NCBI GenBank assembly: GCA_002308995.1
Contig: DBWQ01000014.1
Location: 18,295 to 82,294 of the forward strand
DNA from: Clostridiales bacterium UBA1234
Lineage (GTDB): Bacteria; Bacillota; Clostridia; TANB77; UBA1234
Length of the DNA stretch: 64,000 nt
Reading direction: 5' to 3'
Shown: one piece after another, positions 1 through 8,326 of the stretch
Layout of the letters: each line of letters starts with the position of its first letter
How positions within the stretch are numbered: the first letter of the stretch is position 1
Notes under the pieces: generated by a model
The model's database searches: none
What the model was told of the DNA's origin: nothing
What the model saw: only the letters and a program-made list of their open reading frames with translations
Made by a program: the position numbers and the translations under genes

Positions 1-36
1 CACCATAAGGTGGTTGCTTTTGTTTTGGAGTGGCCA

Positions 37-660
37 TTAAATTAACTCTAACACTTTCTCCACATTTTTGATTTTGCCATCAGTGCCATAATCAATTCCA
101 TGGTGATTGAGCCTTGCTTTTTCTATCAGAATAAGATTATGATAGGTTTCTATGCTTTCTTTTTCTTGGTTTTCGCGGGCATTAATATAGTTATTGGCTA
201 AAGTTCGAATCATCTTCAAGTACTCGAGAGTTCTTTGAATTCGAGCGATTTGGCAATCTTTTTCGTATTGTGTGGTTATCTGCTTTTCGGTTTCATCCAG
301 GTTTTTGTTGATATACCTAGAAAGGGTAATAGCAACTTCTAAAATGAAATTTAATTCTGGAATATTGATTTCTTGGTCGATTTTTCTTTTGGTTTTTAAA
401 GCGATAATATTAAGGATTAAATTCATGATAATACCAAAAAACCAAAGAAGCATTCCCAAGATGTTAAACCCTTTTTGAATCAGTACTGTTGCGAAAATGG
501 CAGAAAATGGTACCACAATGATAGCCCATAGTGTCATGTGCACATATTTTTTTCTTGCAATCGTGATTTTCCCCGTTATTGTTACGTAAAAATCGATTGC
601 TAAGACAAGGATGCAAGTGATGGTAAGAACGCTGATGAATGAATTATGTCCAATATTCAT
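37..660 (-). CDS. Hypothetical membrane protein with helical cytoplasmic tail
   Basis: I do not recognise this 207-residue protein. Three hydrophobic segments lie at about residues 8-27, 42-62 and 66-88. They are followed by a polar, charged helical tail (about 90-207) rich in Glu, Lys and Asn. The layout suggests a small membrane-anchored protein with a cytosolic coiled region. It is divergent from rpsB across a 326-bp gap and shares no operon with it. Base use is like the native AT-rich genes. No catalytic motif is visible. Confidence 0.6.
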   Translation of the reverse strand: MNIGHNSFISVLTITCILVLAIDFYVTITGKITIARKKYVHMTLWAIIVVPFSAIFATVLIQKGFNILGMLLWFFGIIMNLILNIIALKTKRKIDQEINIPELNFILEVAITLSRYINKNLDETEKQITTQYEKDCQIARIQRTLEYLKMIRTLANNYINARENQEKESIETYHNLILIEKARLNHHGIDYGTDGKIKNVEKVLELI

Positions 661-836
661 GGTGTTCCTTTCTTTTGTGATATTTTTGATGGTTTATTCT
701 TTATGTATGGCTCTGTATAGGGATTTATGAAAAGTTCGCGCTCCCTTCTAGTACCAAGTTCTTTGAATTTCATCGAATATATTAACATAATATGGATTCT
801 CTGTCAATCATACGACAATTTTTTATCACAAAATAC
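661..836. other. Intergenic spacer between divergent genes
   Basis: This is the upstream part of the 326-bp gap between the divergent membrane-protein gene and rpsB. It is AT-rich and holds no open frame with a ribosome site. I see no strong hairpin here. The rpsB promoter lies just downstream. Confidence 0.4.
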
Positions 837-865
837 TTGCCAAAAAAGGGTTTTAATGGTAAAAT
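837..865 (+). promoter_or_regulatory. Sigma-A promoter of rpsB-tsf
   Basis: TTGCCA at 837-842 and TAAAAT at 860-865 are separated by exactly 17 bp. The distance to the rpsB start leaves a leader of about 115 nt, which is typical for an autoregulated ribosomal protein operon. Confidence 0.65.
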
Positions 866-871
866 AAGCGA

Positions 872-980
872 GTGTGTAAACCACAAAATCCACATGAGCA
901 TTATTGGAAGTGCCGGGTGCCTCTCTAAGAGGTGGTATTTCTAGGTGTTTCAGAGGAAAAATAACAAAAATCAAGGAGGA
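872..980 (+). promoter_or_regulatory. rpsB 5' leader, candidate S2 autoregulatory RNA
   Basis: The transcript leader contains a short hairpin, CCTCT at 921-925 with AGAGG at 929-933, and GGTG-rich segments. Many bacterial rpsB operons carry an S2-binding leader. Calling this one rests on position and length more than on a recognised consensus. Confidence 0.35.
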
Positions 981-986
981 AATTTT

Positions 987-1736
987 ATGTCAGTAGTTGC
1001 TATGAAACAATTATTGGAAGCTGGTGTTCATTTTGGACATCAAACAAGAAGATGGGATCCAAGAATGGCTCCATATATCTTCACTGCCAGAAATGGTATT
1101 TATATCATCGATTTACAAAAAACTGCTAAAAAAATCGATGAGGCTTATGCTGTATTAAAAGGTATTATCGATGAGGGTAAGACAGTTATCTTTGTTGGTA
1201 CCAAAAAACAAGCACAAGAGTGTGTCAAAGAAGAAGCAGAGAGATGCGGCATGTACTATGTTAACCAAAGATGGCTTGGTGGTATGCTTACTAATTTTAA
1301 AACCATTAGAGCTAGAGTTAACAGACTAAAAGAATTGGAAGCTATGGAGCAAAATGGTACATTTGAGATGCTTCCTAAAAAAGAAGTAATCAATCTTAAG
1401 AAAGAAATGGAAAAGTTAGAAACAAACCTAGGTGGAATTAAAGATATGACTGAAGTTCCAGGTGCTATGTTTGTTGTAGATCCTAAAAAAGAAAGAATTG
1501 CTATTCTAGAGGCTAGAAAACTTGGTATTCCAGTTATCGGTTTAGTTGATACCAACTGTAACCCAGAAGATGTTGACTATGTTATTCCTGGTAATGATGA
1601 TGCGATTCGTGCGATTAAATTAATCGTTGAAGCAATGGCAAATGCAGTTATCGAATCTAAGCAAGGTGAATCTATGGTAACAGAGTCAAACGAAGAAGAA
1701 GCTACTATGGAAGAAATCGAAGCTTCAAAGGAATAA
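987..1736 (+). CDS. rpsB: 30S ribosomal protein S2
   Basis: This is ribosomal protein S2, about 249 residues, which binds late on the small subunit near the platform and is needed for S1 docking. The family signature is clear: the N-terminal MKQLLEAGVHFGHQTRRW block, the FVGTKKQAQ segment, and RWLGGMLTNF near residue 95. The acidic C-terminal tail is common in Firmicutes. The start at 987 is fixed by AAGGAGGA at 973-980, although the frame is open further upstream. tsf follows 35 bp downstream, the usual rpsB-tsf pairing. Confidence 0.98.
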   Translation: MSVVAMKQLLEAGVHFGHQTRRWDPRMAPYIFTARNGIYIIDLQKTAKKIDEAYAVLKGIIDEGKTVIFVGTKKQAQECVKEEAERCGMYYVNQRWLGGMLTNFKTIRARVNRLKELEAMEQNGTFEMLPKKEVINLKKEMEKLETNLGGIKDMTEVPGAMFVVDPKKERIAILEARKLGIPVIGLVDTNCNPEDVDYVIPGNDDAIRAIKLIVEAMANAVIESKQGESMVTESNEEEATMEEIEASKE

Positions 1737-1771
1737 TCTATATAAATATATTATTTAAGGAGGATATAAAA

Positions 1772-2419
1772 ATGATTTCTGCTGAACAAGTAAAAGAACT
1801 TAGAGAAATGACTGGTGCTGGTATGATGGAATGCAAAAAGGTACTAGAAGAAGCTAATGGTGATAAAGAAAAGGCTGCAGATCTTTTGAGAGAAAGAGGC
1901 GTTGTGAAAGCTGCTAAAAAAGCTGGAAGAATTGCGGCTGAAGGTTTAGTTGAAAGCTATATTCATGGAGATGGCAGAATCGGTGTTTTAGTAGAAGTAA
2001 ATATTGAAACAGACTTTGCTGCTAAGAACCCAGAGTTTAGAGAGTTTGTAAAGGATGTTGCAATGCAAATTGCTGCCTCAAAACCAGAATACGTTAGACG
2101 TGAAGATGTTCCTGCCTCTGTTGTTGAAAAGGAAATGGAAGTTATCAAAGCGCAAGCTCTTAATGAAGGTAAGCCAGAAGCTGCAATTGCAAAAATTTGT
2201 GAAGGTAGAATTGGAAAATTCTATGGTGAATCATGCTTATTAGAGCAAGAGTTCATTAAAGATCCAGATAAGACGGTTCAACAAGTTCTTACTGAAAAGA
2301 TTGCAAGTATCGGTGAAAACATTTCTATTAGAAGATTTGTTAGATTCGAGAGAGGCGAAGGAATCGAAAAGAAAGAAGAGAACTTTGCTGAAGAAGTTAT
2401 GAAACAAATTAACGGCTAA
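1772..2419 (+). CDS. tsf: Translation elongation factor Ts, short form
   Basis: EF-Ts is the guanine-nucleotide exchange factor for EF-Tu. The N-terminal UBA-like block (VKELREMTGAGMMECKKVL) and the TDFAAKNPEF motif near residue 80, which contacts EF-Tu, are both present. At 215 residues it is shorter than the roughly 290-residue Bacillus or E. coli proteins and resembles the short forms seen in some Clostridia and in Thermus, with a single core subdomain. AGGAGGA at 1758-1764 sets the start. It is the last gene of the rpsB operon and a hairpin terminator follows. Confidence 0.97.
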   Translation: MISAEQVKELREMTGAGMMECKKVLEEANGDKEKAADLLRERGVVKAAKKAGRIAAEGLVESYIHGDGRIGVLVEVNIETDFAAKNPEFREFVKDVAMQIAASKPEYVRREDVPASVVEKEMEVIKAQALNEGKPEAAIAKICEGRIGKFYGESCLLEQEFIKDPDKTVQQVLTEKIASIGENISIRRFVRFERGEGIEKKEENFAEEVMKQING

Positions 2420-2430
2420 TATATACATAA

Positions 2431-2457
2431 AGCAACCTGAAATATGGTTGCTTTTTT
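2431..2457 (+). terminator. Terminator after tsf
   Basis: AGCAACC (2431-2437) pairs with GGTTGCT (2446-2452), followed by a T run. Confidence 0.85.
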
Positions 2458-2568
2458 GTTGCCCTTTGATTAGGATAATAAAATGTTAAATATCATATTA
2501 AAAGTTCTAAATAAGCTTTTGACAGCTTTTTAGAGAATACAAATAGTTTTCCATAAACTGGATACCAA

Positions 2569-2597
2569 TTGACATAATTCTGAAATTGTGATATAAT
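2569..2597 (+). promoter_or_regulatory. Perfect-consensus sigma-A promoter of the HA-domain gene
   Basis: TTGACA at 2569-2574 and TATAAT at 2592-2597 have a 17-bp spacer. Both hexamers match the consensus exactly, which is rare for native genes in this window. Confidence 0.85.
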
Positions 2598-2627
2598 TCG
2601 CTAGAAATTGAATTTATGGAGGTAAAT

Positions 2628-3272
2628 ATGCGCAATTTTCAGCAGTTCTACGAGGCTTGTTTGCGGTATAAGAGGGAAAATGGGCATCTCTTTGTACCAG
2701 CGTTGTATTCCGTTGACGGCTACCGCTTGGGGGACAAAATCCATGCTGTGCGTCGGGGGCTTGCACGTCTAAATGATGATGAAAGGCAAATGCTTAACGA
2801 CATCGGCTTTATATGGAAAGTAAGATACGATTACTCCTTTTCGGAGATATATCGGCTTCTTGTTCTATATAAAGCTAAAAATGGCAACTGCGATGTTCCG
2901 CTTGGTTATGTTAGTAAATCTGGCATTCCGCTCGGCAGGGTTCTTCGAAATCTTAAAAATGGCTGGAAAAAGGTTTCATTTGAGGAAGCTTATCTTCTTC
3001 GTGAAATTGGGATCACCATTGACGAAGAAACCTATCAACCGAAGAAGCATCTTGATAAACCTGTCAAATCTAGAAAAGTGGTTGGCCTCGATATTAAACC
3101 TAACTATATCGTGATAAAAGAGTGTGCAACATCAAGAGAAGAGGCAATTCAAAAGCTTCAACAGAGTGTAAGTGACAAAACAAAAGAAGGATATATTCCC
3201 TCTGGAGGGATATTCATCGAGAAATCTCATCCTTCCTATATTGTGTATCAGTCCATGATTTTACTGGACTAA
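2628..3272 (+). CDS. Small protein with two helicase-associated (HA) domain repeats
   Basis: The 214-residue protein carries two tandem repeats, about residues 3-60 and 72-128. They share the pattern Y-K-x-x-N-G-x-x-x-VP, a small turn, LG, then a basic helix, as in the helicase-associated domain (PF03457), a probable nucleic-acid-binding fold usually attached to helicases. No helicase core is present here. The C-terminal 80 residues are unrecognised. The start at 2628 is chosen because GGAGG at 2618-2622 fits it and not the upstream ATG at 2616. Codon use is richer in GC than the neighbours and includes CGG as in-frame arginine (2664, 2754, 2853). It is a single-gene unit with its own promoter and terminator, so it looks like an inserted cassette. 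Confidence 0.75.
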   Translation: MRNFQQFYEACLRYKRENGHLFVPALYSVDGYRLGDKIHAVRRGLARLNDDERQMLNDIGFIWKVRYDYSFSEIYRLLVLYKAKNGNCDVPLGYVSKSGIPLGRVLRNLKNGWKKVSFEEAYLLREIGITIDEETYQPKKHLDKPVKSRKVVGLDIKPNYIVIKECATSREEAIQKLQQSVSDKTKEGYIPSGGIFIEKSHPSYIVYQSMILLD

Positions 3273-3280
3273 GTTTTTGT

Positions 3281-3315
3281 AAAGAACTCGGGAACTCACC
3301 CGAGTTCTTTACTTT
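3281..3315 (+). terminator. Terminator of the HA-domain cassette
   Basis: Twelve-base-pair stem, AAAGAACTCGGG at 3281-3292 with its complement at 3301-3312, and a short loop. The T-rich right side doubles as the T tract. Confidence 0.85.
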
Positions 3316-3380
3316 CTAGTATTGAAGTTTTTTCATATTTATAACAATCATCTTCATATGATGAAATGGGAGGGATGCTT

Positions 3381-4589
3381 GTGAAATGTAAAATGCTTGC
3401 CATAGTATTAGCAATGGAAATGATATTTTGGAATTCTCCTGTTTTAGCCATGATAGAAGAAAATTTTATTTGGGATGACGTGGTAGAAACGATGGCGAAA
3501 ATAGAAAACCAAGTTGAACTAAAACTTGATTGTGAAGGTGCTATTTTAATGGATGAGGATTCGGCCACTATTTTGTATGCAAAAAATGAACATGAAAAAC
3601 TTCGTCCTGCTAGTGTTACAAAAGTGATGACGATTTTACTGATTATGGAGGCGCTAGATAAAGGAGAAATTAAATTGACAGACAAAGTATCCTGTAGTGA
3701 TAACGCCAGTAAAATGGGTGGTTCTCAGATATGGCTTGATGTAACAGAAGAATTAACAGTCGATGAAATGTTGAAGGCAATTTGCGTTGTATCTGCCAAT
3801 GATTGCTGTGTTGCTATGGCAGAGTTTTTAGCGGGCACAGAAGAAAGTTTTGTTCAAAAAATGAATAATAGGGCAAAAGAGCTTGGCATGAAGGATACAA
3901 CTTTTAAAAACTGTCATGGTATCGATGAAGAAGGGCACGTAACCTCCGCTTTTGATATTGCTCTTATGAGTAGAGAACTTAGCAAAAATCATCCTCAAAT
4001 TCATGATTATACAACCATATGGATGGATACCCTTCGTGATGGAAAATCGGAGTTAGTGAATACAAACAAATTGGTAAGATTCTATTCTGGTTGCACGGGT
4101 TTAAAAACAGGGTCTACCTCTCTTGCTTTGTTTAATCTATCTGCAACGGCAAGTAGAAACAATTTGAATTTAATCGCTGTTGTCATGAAGGGTTCCACAA
4201 GCCAAAATCGATTTGATGATGCTAAAAAGCTTTTAGATTATGGCTTTGCTAATTTTACAAATCAAGTGATTGTGAATCGTGGAGATTTGATAGATTCGAT
4301 CCATATTTCGAAAGCAAAAAGAGAGACTGTTGATGTGATAGCACAAGATAGTTTAAAAGTTTTAATCATGAAGGGAGAAGAAAAGAAAATCTCGGAAGAA
4401 ATCATTTGGAAAGAGGATGTAAAAGCCCCCTTAGCATATCTAGAAGAGGTCGGGGTAAAAAGATGCTATTTAGGGAATCATTTATTGGGAGAGGTACACT
4501 TGGTAACAAGCGAAAAAGTGGATTCCAAAAAATGGAATGTGTTTTTAGGAGAAGTGATAAAACAAGCATGGAGTTTAGGTAGTTATTAA
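3381..4589 (+). CDS. D-alanyl-D-alanine carboxypeptidase (S11 family, DacF/PBP5-like)
   Basis: This is a low-molecular-weight penicillin-binding protein that trims the terminal D-Ala from peptidoglycan stem peptides outside the membrane. A hydrophobic N-terminus resembles a signal peptide. The active-site triad is present in order: SVTK (SxxK) near residue 75, SAN (SxN) near residue 137, and KTG near residue 240. A C-terminal beta domain of about 100 residues follows, as in DacF/DacB. GGGAGGG at 3368-3374 best fits the GTG at 3381. ATG codons at 3366 and 3375 lie on or before that site. In Bacillus dacF precedes spoIIAA, but here it stands about 4 kb away, so the sporulation form is not certain. 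Confidence 0.88.
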   Translation: MKCKMLAIVLAMEMIFWNSPVLAMIEENFIWDDVVETMAKIENQVELKLDCEGAILMDEDSATILYAKNEHEKLRPASVTKVMTILLIMEALDKGEIKLTDKVSCSDNASKMGGSQIWLDVTEELTVDEMLKAICVVSANDCCVAMAEFLAGTEESFVQKMNNRAKELGMKDTTFKNCHGIDEEGHVTSAFDIALMSRELSKNHPQIHDYTTIWMDTLRDGKSELVNTNKLVRFYSGCTGLKTGSTSLALFNLSATASRNNLNLIAVVMKGSTSQNRFDDAKKLLDYGFANFTNQVIVNRGDLIDSIHISKAKRETVDVIAQDSLKVLIMKGEEKKISEEIIWKEDVKAPLAYLEEVGVKRCYLGNHLLGEVHLVTSEKVDSKKWNVFLGEVIKQAWSLGSY

Positions 4590-4620
4590 AAAAGCAGAAT
4601 GATTTTCTCATGCGAGGAAC

Positions 4621-4649
4621 TTGTCATTGCTTGAAAATGATGATATAAT
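4621..4649 (+). promoter_or_regulatory. Sigma-A promoter of the FtsH-like gene
   Basis: TTGTCA at 4621-4626 and TATAAT at 4644-4649 with a 17-bp spacer. A leader of about 70 nt follows. Confidence 0.7.
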
Positions 4650-4726
4650 GACGAGAAAAATGATTCTAGAGGCTCTATTTCTACAGTTAGAAGTAAGAAA
4701 TGGGTGGCAAATTTTGGGAGGTTTTT

Positions 4727-6475
4727 ATGCGACCTAATTCTCGTATTATCCGGTTCACATTAATCCTTTTGACTTGGCTCATTTTATTTATCGTTATGTA
4801 CCCTAAAGTTCCTCATTATGAGGTAATTCATGAACCCGTTTTAGAAGAATCCTTATCAGAAGATAAGGTGGATCGTGTTATCTATCTGAAAGACAAGGGC
4901 TTTGCTCTTGTTCACATTGTTCCGTATGAAAAAGCGTTTAAGTACATTGTAGTAAGCGAGGATTCTTTTTTAGAAAAACTTCGAGATTATGCGGATAGTC
5001 ATGAAAAATTTCAGTTTGTGGTAGGAAATGATTCTTTTCACTTCGATTGGCTTCAGTTCATTTTGCTTGGATTTTCTTTTTCATTTATCGTGTATTGGGT
5101 TTCTTATGCAGTGGAGAGAAGTTTAGAACAAAAAGAAACAAGTCCGAAATATCGAAAAAGTAAAAAAGATGAAATTAAGGTAACTTTTGCAGATGTCATT
5201 GGGCTAGAAAAACAAATTGAAGATATCTTAGATGTCGTGAAGTTTTTGAAAGAACCAGAAAAATACAGGGAAATGGGAGCAACTCTTCCTAAAGGTATTT
5301 TACTATATGGACCTCCTGGGGTTGGTAAAACGCATATCGCACGAGCGATTGCAGGGGAAGCAAATGTCCCATTCTTTCATGTTTCTGCATCCGAGCTCCA
5401 ATCAAAGTGGGTAGGCGAGAGTGAGGCTAATATTCGTAGGCTCTTTAAAACCGCTAAAAAACACGCTCCTTCTGTTATTTATATTGATGAACTAGATTCG
5501 ATTGCAGTTGAACGATTTTCAGAAAGTAGTAATCACAATATGATTGGTGTGATTAACCAGTTACTGGCTTGTATGGATGGATTCTCAAAGGATACGAATG
5601 TAATGGTAATTGCTTCTACCAATCATATTGAATCGCTTGATAGTGCGATTCTTCGTTCAGGACGTTTTGATAGAAAAATCCTCATTCATATGCCCGATAA
5701 AGAGGCAAGACAAAAACTGATTTCTTATTATGCGAAGGGAAAGAAGCTTTCTCCTTCTATTGATATGGAAAAGTTTTTAAGTGTTTCTGCAGGGCTTACG
5801 GGAGCAGATATTAAAACCATCATGAATGAAGCAGCACTCCTTTCGGTTCGTCTGAATAACGATTCGATTACGGAGGAAATCCTACTGGAAGCATTTCGCA
5901 AAGTGGCATTAGGTTCTACGCATACTTCTAGTCCCATTCCCAAAGAAAAGCTAAGAATGATTGCCATACATGAGGCTGGACATGCAGTGCTTTCCTATTA
6001 CTATGGCAGAACGGTATCTGAAATATCGATTATTGCAAGAGGAAATGCTGCAGGCTACAATTTACGAAGCTTGGAAGATGTTCAAAATGATACGTTTGCA
6101 GAACTTTTAAAAGAAATGAAGATTCTTTTAGGAGGGAGAGCTGCTGAAGAGCTATTCTATGATAGTTTCGTCAGTATTGGTGCTTCTGATGATTTAAGAA
6201 GAGCATCTTCTATTGCCAAAGACTTGTTTTTAAGGTATGGTTATCAACTGCATCATGAGGATTCTCTTTTGGTTAAGACAGATGATTTAAGTTTTAACCA
6301 AAAACTTTTGGATAATAAGTTTGACATGATTCAAAAGTTAATGGAAGAGCATTACCGTATTGCCAAAGAAACCATACGAAATAGAAAGGAACAAATAGCT
6401 TCTTTAGCAGAGTTACTTCTTAGCAAAGAAACACTTTCCTCAGAAGAGATTGAAAACTTTTTTCATCAAAATTAA
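4727..6475 (+). CDS. FtsH-like membrane AAA+ zinc protease with p97-type pore loop
   Basis: Membrane-bound ATP-dependent protease of the M41 family, 582 residues. Transmembrane segments lie near residues 10-28 and 110-130 and bracket an extracytoplasmic domain of about 80 residues. The AAA module shows GPPGVGKT (Walker A), YIDELDS (Walker B) and RSGRFDR. The peptidase shows HEAGH and a GASDD third-ligand region. The pore loop reads KWVGESE, as in Cdc48/Vps4-type AAA proteins, where ordinary FtsH has MFVGVGA. The arrangement is FtsH but the unfolding loop is not, so this is probably a second, specialised paralogue. GGGAGG at 4716-4721 sets the start at 4727. It contains the only in-frame CGG (4751, Arg) that I found in a native-type gene apart from the frameshift sites. 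Confidence 0.85.
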   Translation: MRPNSRIIRFTLILLTWLILFIVMYPKVPHYEVIHEPVLEESLSEDKVDRVIYLKDKGFALVHIVPYEKAFKYIVVSEDSFLEKLRDYADSHEKFQFVVGNDSFHFDWLQFILLGFSFSFIVYWVSYAVERSLEQKETSPKYRKSKKDEIKVTFADVIGLEKQIEDILDVVKFLKEPEKYREMGATLPKGILLYGPPGVGKTHIARAIAGEANVPFFHVSASELQSKWVGESEANIRRLFKTAKKHAPSVIYIDELDSIAVERFSESSNHNMIGVINQLLACMDGFSKDTNVMVIASTNHIESLDSAILRSGRFDRKILIHMPDKEARQKLISYYAKGKKLSPSIDMEKFLSVSAGLTGADIKTIMNEAALLSVRLNNDSITEEILLEAFRKVALGSTHTSSPIPKEKLRMIAIHEAGHAVLSYYYGRTVSEISIIARGNAAGYNLRSLEDVQNDTFAELLKEMKILLGGRAAEELFYDSFVSIGASDDLRRASSIAKDLFLRYGYQLHHEDSLLVKTDDLSFNQKLLDNKFDMIQKLMEEHYRIAKETIRNRKEQIASLAELLLSKETLSSEEIENFFHQN

Positions 6476-6477
6476 CA

Positions 6478-6511
6478 CAAAAAAAACACGCATCAATCGC
6501 GTGTTTTTTTG
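6478..6511. terminator. Bidirectional terminator between the FtsH-like gene and asnS
   Basis: ACACGC pairs with GCGTGT across a 7-nt loop, with an A run on the left and a T run on the right, so it can serve both convergent genes. Confidence 0.85.
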
Positions 6512-6516
6512 CTATA

Positions 6517-7893
6517 TTAGAAATCACAGTTTCCTGGGGTTCTGTAAAATGGAATCACATCTCGAATGTTTTCCACTCCGGTTAAGTAAATTAATAATCT
6601 TTCAAATCCCATGCCGAAACCTGAGTGTACGCATCCACCATATTTTCTAAGATTTAAGTACCAGTCAAGTTCTTCAGTGTGCATACCAAGTTCCTTCATA
6701 CGGGTAATTAGCTTATCATAATTTTCTTCTCTTTGGCTTCCACCCATAAGTTCTCCAGCACCAGGTACTTCTAAGTCAACAGCTGCCACAGTTTTGCCAT
6801 CTGGGTTTTGTTTCATGTAGAAGGCTTTAATATCTTTTGGCCAGTTCGTGATGAATACTGGTCCACCAAAATGTTCGGTAATATATTTTTCATGTTCTTT
6901 GGCGATATCTTCACCGTATTCAGGCTGAAATTCCCAGTCTACTTTTGCTTCTTTTAAAATGGTAATGACTTCTTCATGGGTAACTCTTGTAAATTTGCTA
7001 TCTAGTAATTTTTCTAGTTTTTCAATAAGACCAGGAGCAACAAATTTATTTAAAAATTCCATTTCTTCTGGACATTTTTCTAAAACATCTTTGACAATAT
7101 ACTTTAGCATATCTTCTTCGATATTCATTAATTCTTCTAAATCACAAAAAGCAATCTCTGGTTCGATCATCCAAAACTCAGAAGCATGTGTCTTGGTATT
7201 AGAGTTTTCTGCTCTAAAAGAAGGACCAAATGTATAAATTTTACCATAGGCCATAGCAAAAGCTTCACCTTCTAATTGGCCAGTTACGGTTAAGCCAACA
7301 TGTTTACCAAAGAAGTCTTTAGAATAATCTACTTTGCCAAGTTCTGCTACTTTGTCTAAGTCTAGCGTGGTTACTTGGAACATCTCTCCAGCGCCTTCGC
7401 CATCATTTGCGGTGATTAAAGGTGCATGGAAATAGATATACCCTTTTGATTGAAAATAATTGTGAATGGCAATTGCTGCAGCACTTCTAACTCTAAATAC
7501 GGCATTAAATAAATTGGTTCTAGGCCTTAGATAAGCATATTCTCTTAAAAATTCTACGCTTTGTCCCTTTTTTTGTAGAGGATAGTCTTGCGGAGACTTG
7601 CACTCGATATTAATATTGGTGGCTTTTACTTCAAATGGTTGTTTGGCTTCTGGTGTTTCTACTAAAGTGCCAGTAACACGTAGGGAAGAGCTAATCGTTA
7701 TTTTTGTTAGCTCACTAAAATTGGAAAGCGTGTCATCATAGACTATTTGTATATTTTTAAAGAAAGAACCATCGTTTAATTCGATAAACCCAAATGTTTT
7801 AGAATCTCTAGCGGTTCTAACCCAACCAGCTAAATGGATTTCTTTTCCTGCATAAGTTTTGGTATTTCTATATAGTTCTTTTACGGTAACCAT
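6517..7893 (-). CDS. asnS: Asparaginyl-tRNA synthetase
   Basis: Class II synthetase charging tRNA-Asn, 458 residues, matching the usual bacterial length. The N-terminal OB-fold anticodon-binding domain spans about residues 1-110 (IHLAGWVRTARDSK). The catalytic core has motif 2 (FRAEN near 230) and motif 3 (GFGMGFERL near 430). The QREENY segment near residue 390 fits AsnRS better than AspRS. GAGGAGG stands just upstream of the ATG. It has its own promoter and is separated by a terminator from the RNA gene upstream. Confidence 0.97.
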   Translation of the reverse strand: MVTVKELYRNTKTYAGKEIHLAGWVRTARDSKTFGFIELNDGSFFKNIQIVYDDTLSNFSELTKITISSSLRVTGTLVETPEAKQPFEVKATNINIECKSPQDYPLQKKGQSVEFLREYAYLRPRTNLFNAVFRVRSAAAIAIHNYFQSKGYIYFHAPLITANDGEGAGEMFQVTTLDLDKVAELGKVDYSKDFFGKHVGLTVTGQLEGEAFAMAYGKIYTFGPSFRAENSNTKTHASEFWMIEPEIAFCDLEELMNIEEDMLKYIVKDVLEKCPEEMEFLNKFVAPGLIEKLEKLLDSKFTRVTHEEVITILKEAKVDWEFQPEYGEDIAKEHEKYITEHFGGPVFITNWPKDIKAFYMKQNPDGKTVAAVDLEVPGAGELMGGSQREENYDKLITRMKELGMHTEELDWYLNLRKYGGCVHSGFGMGFERLLIYLTGVENIRDVIPFYRTPGNCDF

Positions 7894-7923
7894 AAAAATC
7901 CTCCTCGAATAAAATTACTTCAA

Positions 7924-7952
7924 ATTATATACCATAAGGGTAAGAAATACAA
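7924..7952 (-). promoter_or_regulatory. Sigma-A promoter of asnS
   Basis: Read on the minus strand: TTGTAT (7947-7952), 17-bp spacer, TATAAT (7924-7929). It lies downstream of the RNA gene terminator, so asnS can be transcribed independently. Confidence 0.7.
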
Positions 7953-7962
7953 GAATTACGGC

Positions 7963-8230
7963 AAAAAAAATAACCCCATCGGGGCTTGGTACATACTTTT
8001 TAGTTTCTTTACTATCATTTTTGTTATTTTAATGTTAGTAATGATTTTTTGGTATGTACCTTTAGAAAACCTTTTTTGGTTTTCTTCTTCCTTGTAGGTC
8101 TTTTTCCTTACTTTTTTACCCGCCGCATGCTCTGTTGGGCTATTTCGTAAGTTTTCTTTACCTACAGCCCCAGCCTGCTGCCTCCATTTCCCAGCCTTTC
8201 GACTAAGGAACGAGGCATCACCTGGTGCTA
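7963..8230 (-). ncRNA. Structured non-coding RNA, about 268 nt, family not assigned
   Basis: A free-standing RNA gene with its own promoter and a CCCC-GATG-GGGG terminator plus poly-U on the minus strand, and no good open frame. From the 5' end it can fold into a GCCUC...GAGGC stem capped by AGUC-GAAA-GGCU (a GNRA tetraloop) at about 8175-8215. Next comes a GGGCU/AGCCC stem with an inner GUAA/UUAC helix. GUAGGU can also pair with a later ACCUAC, suggesting a pseudoknot. Then come an AGAAAACC/GGUUUUCU hairpin and a long helix closed by GGUACAUAC/GUAUGUACC. I do not find the signature motifs of RNase P, tmRNA, SRP RNA, 6S RNA or a T-box. It could belong to a described clostridial RNA class, such as the raiA motif, that I cannot test by eye. 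Confidence 0.65.
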
Positions 8231-8236
8231 ATTATA

Positions 8237-8265
8237 ATTATATCATAGTTTACATAAAATGTAAA
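8237..8265 (-). promoter_or_regulatory. Promoter of the structured RNA gene
   Basis: Minus strand: TTTACA (8260-8265), 17-bp spacer, TATAAT (8237-8242). Transcription would start near 8230. Confidence 0.75.
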
Positions 8266-8273
8266 GGCTTTTT

Positions 8274-8308
8274 AACAAAAAACTCCCTTTTTGTGGGAGT
8301 TTTTTTGT
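8274..8308. terminator. Terminator, probably for the 96-residue orphan gene
   Basis: AACTCCC and GGGAGTT form a short strong stem with A and T runs on both sides. It lies just downstream of the minus-strand orphan gene. Confidence 0.8.
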
Positions 8309-8326
8309 TAAAAAAGGGCCTGTAGA

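Noticed and set aside
7963..8230. SRP RNA, RNase P RNA, 6S RNA or tmRNA
   Set aside because: The expected conserved motifs (GGAAGGnAGCAGC loop, GAGGAAAGUCC, complementary ends, CCA end) were not found, although length and context would allow SRP RNA.
7894..8280. T-box or other leader controlling asnS
   Set aside because: No GGGTGGNACCGCG motif, and a separate promoter for asnS lies after the RNA terminator.
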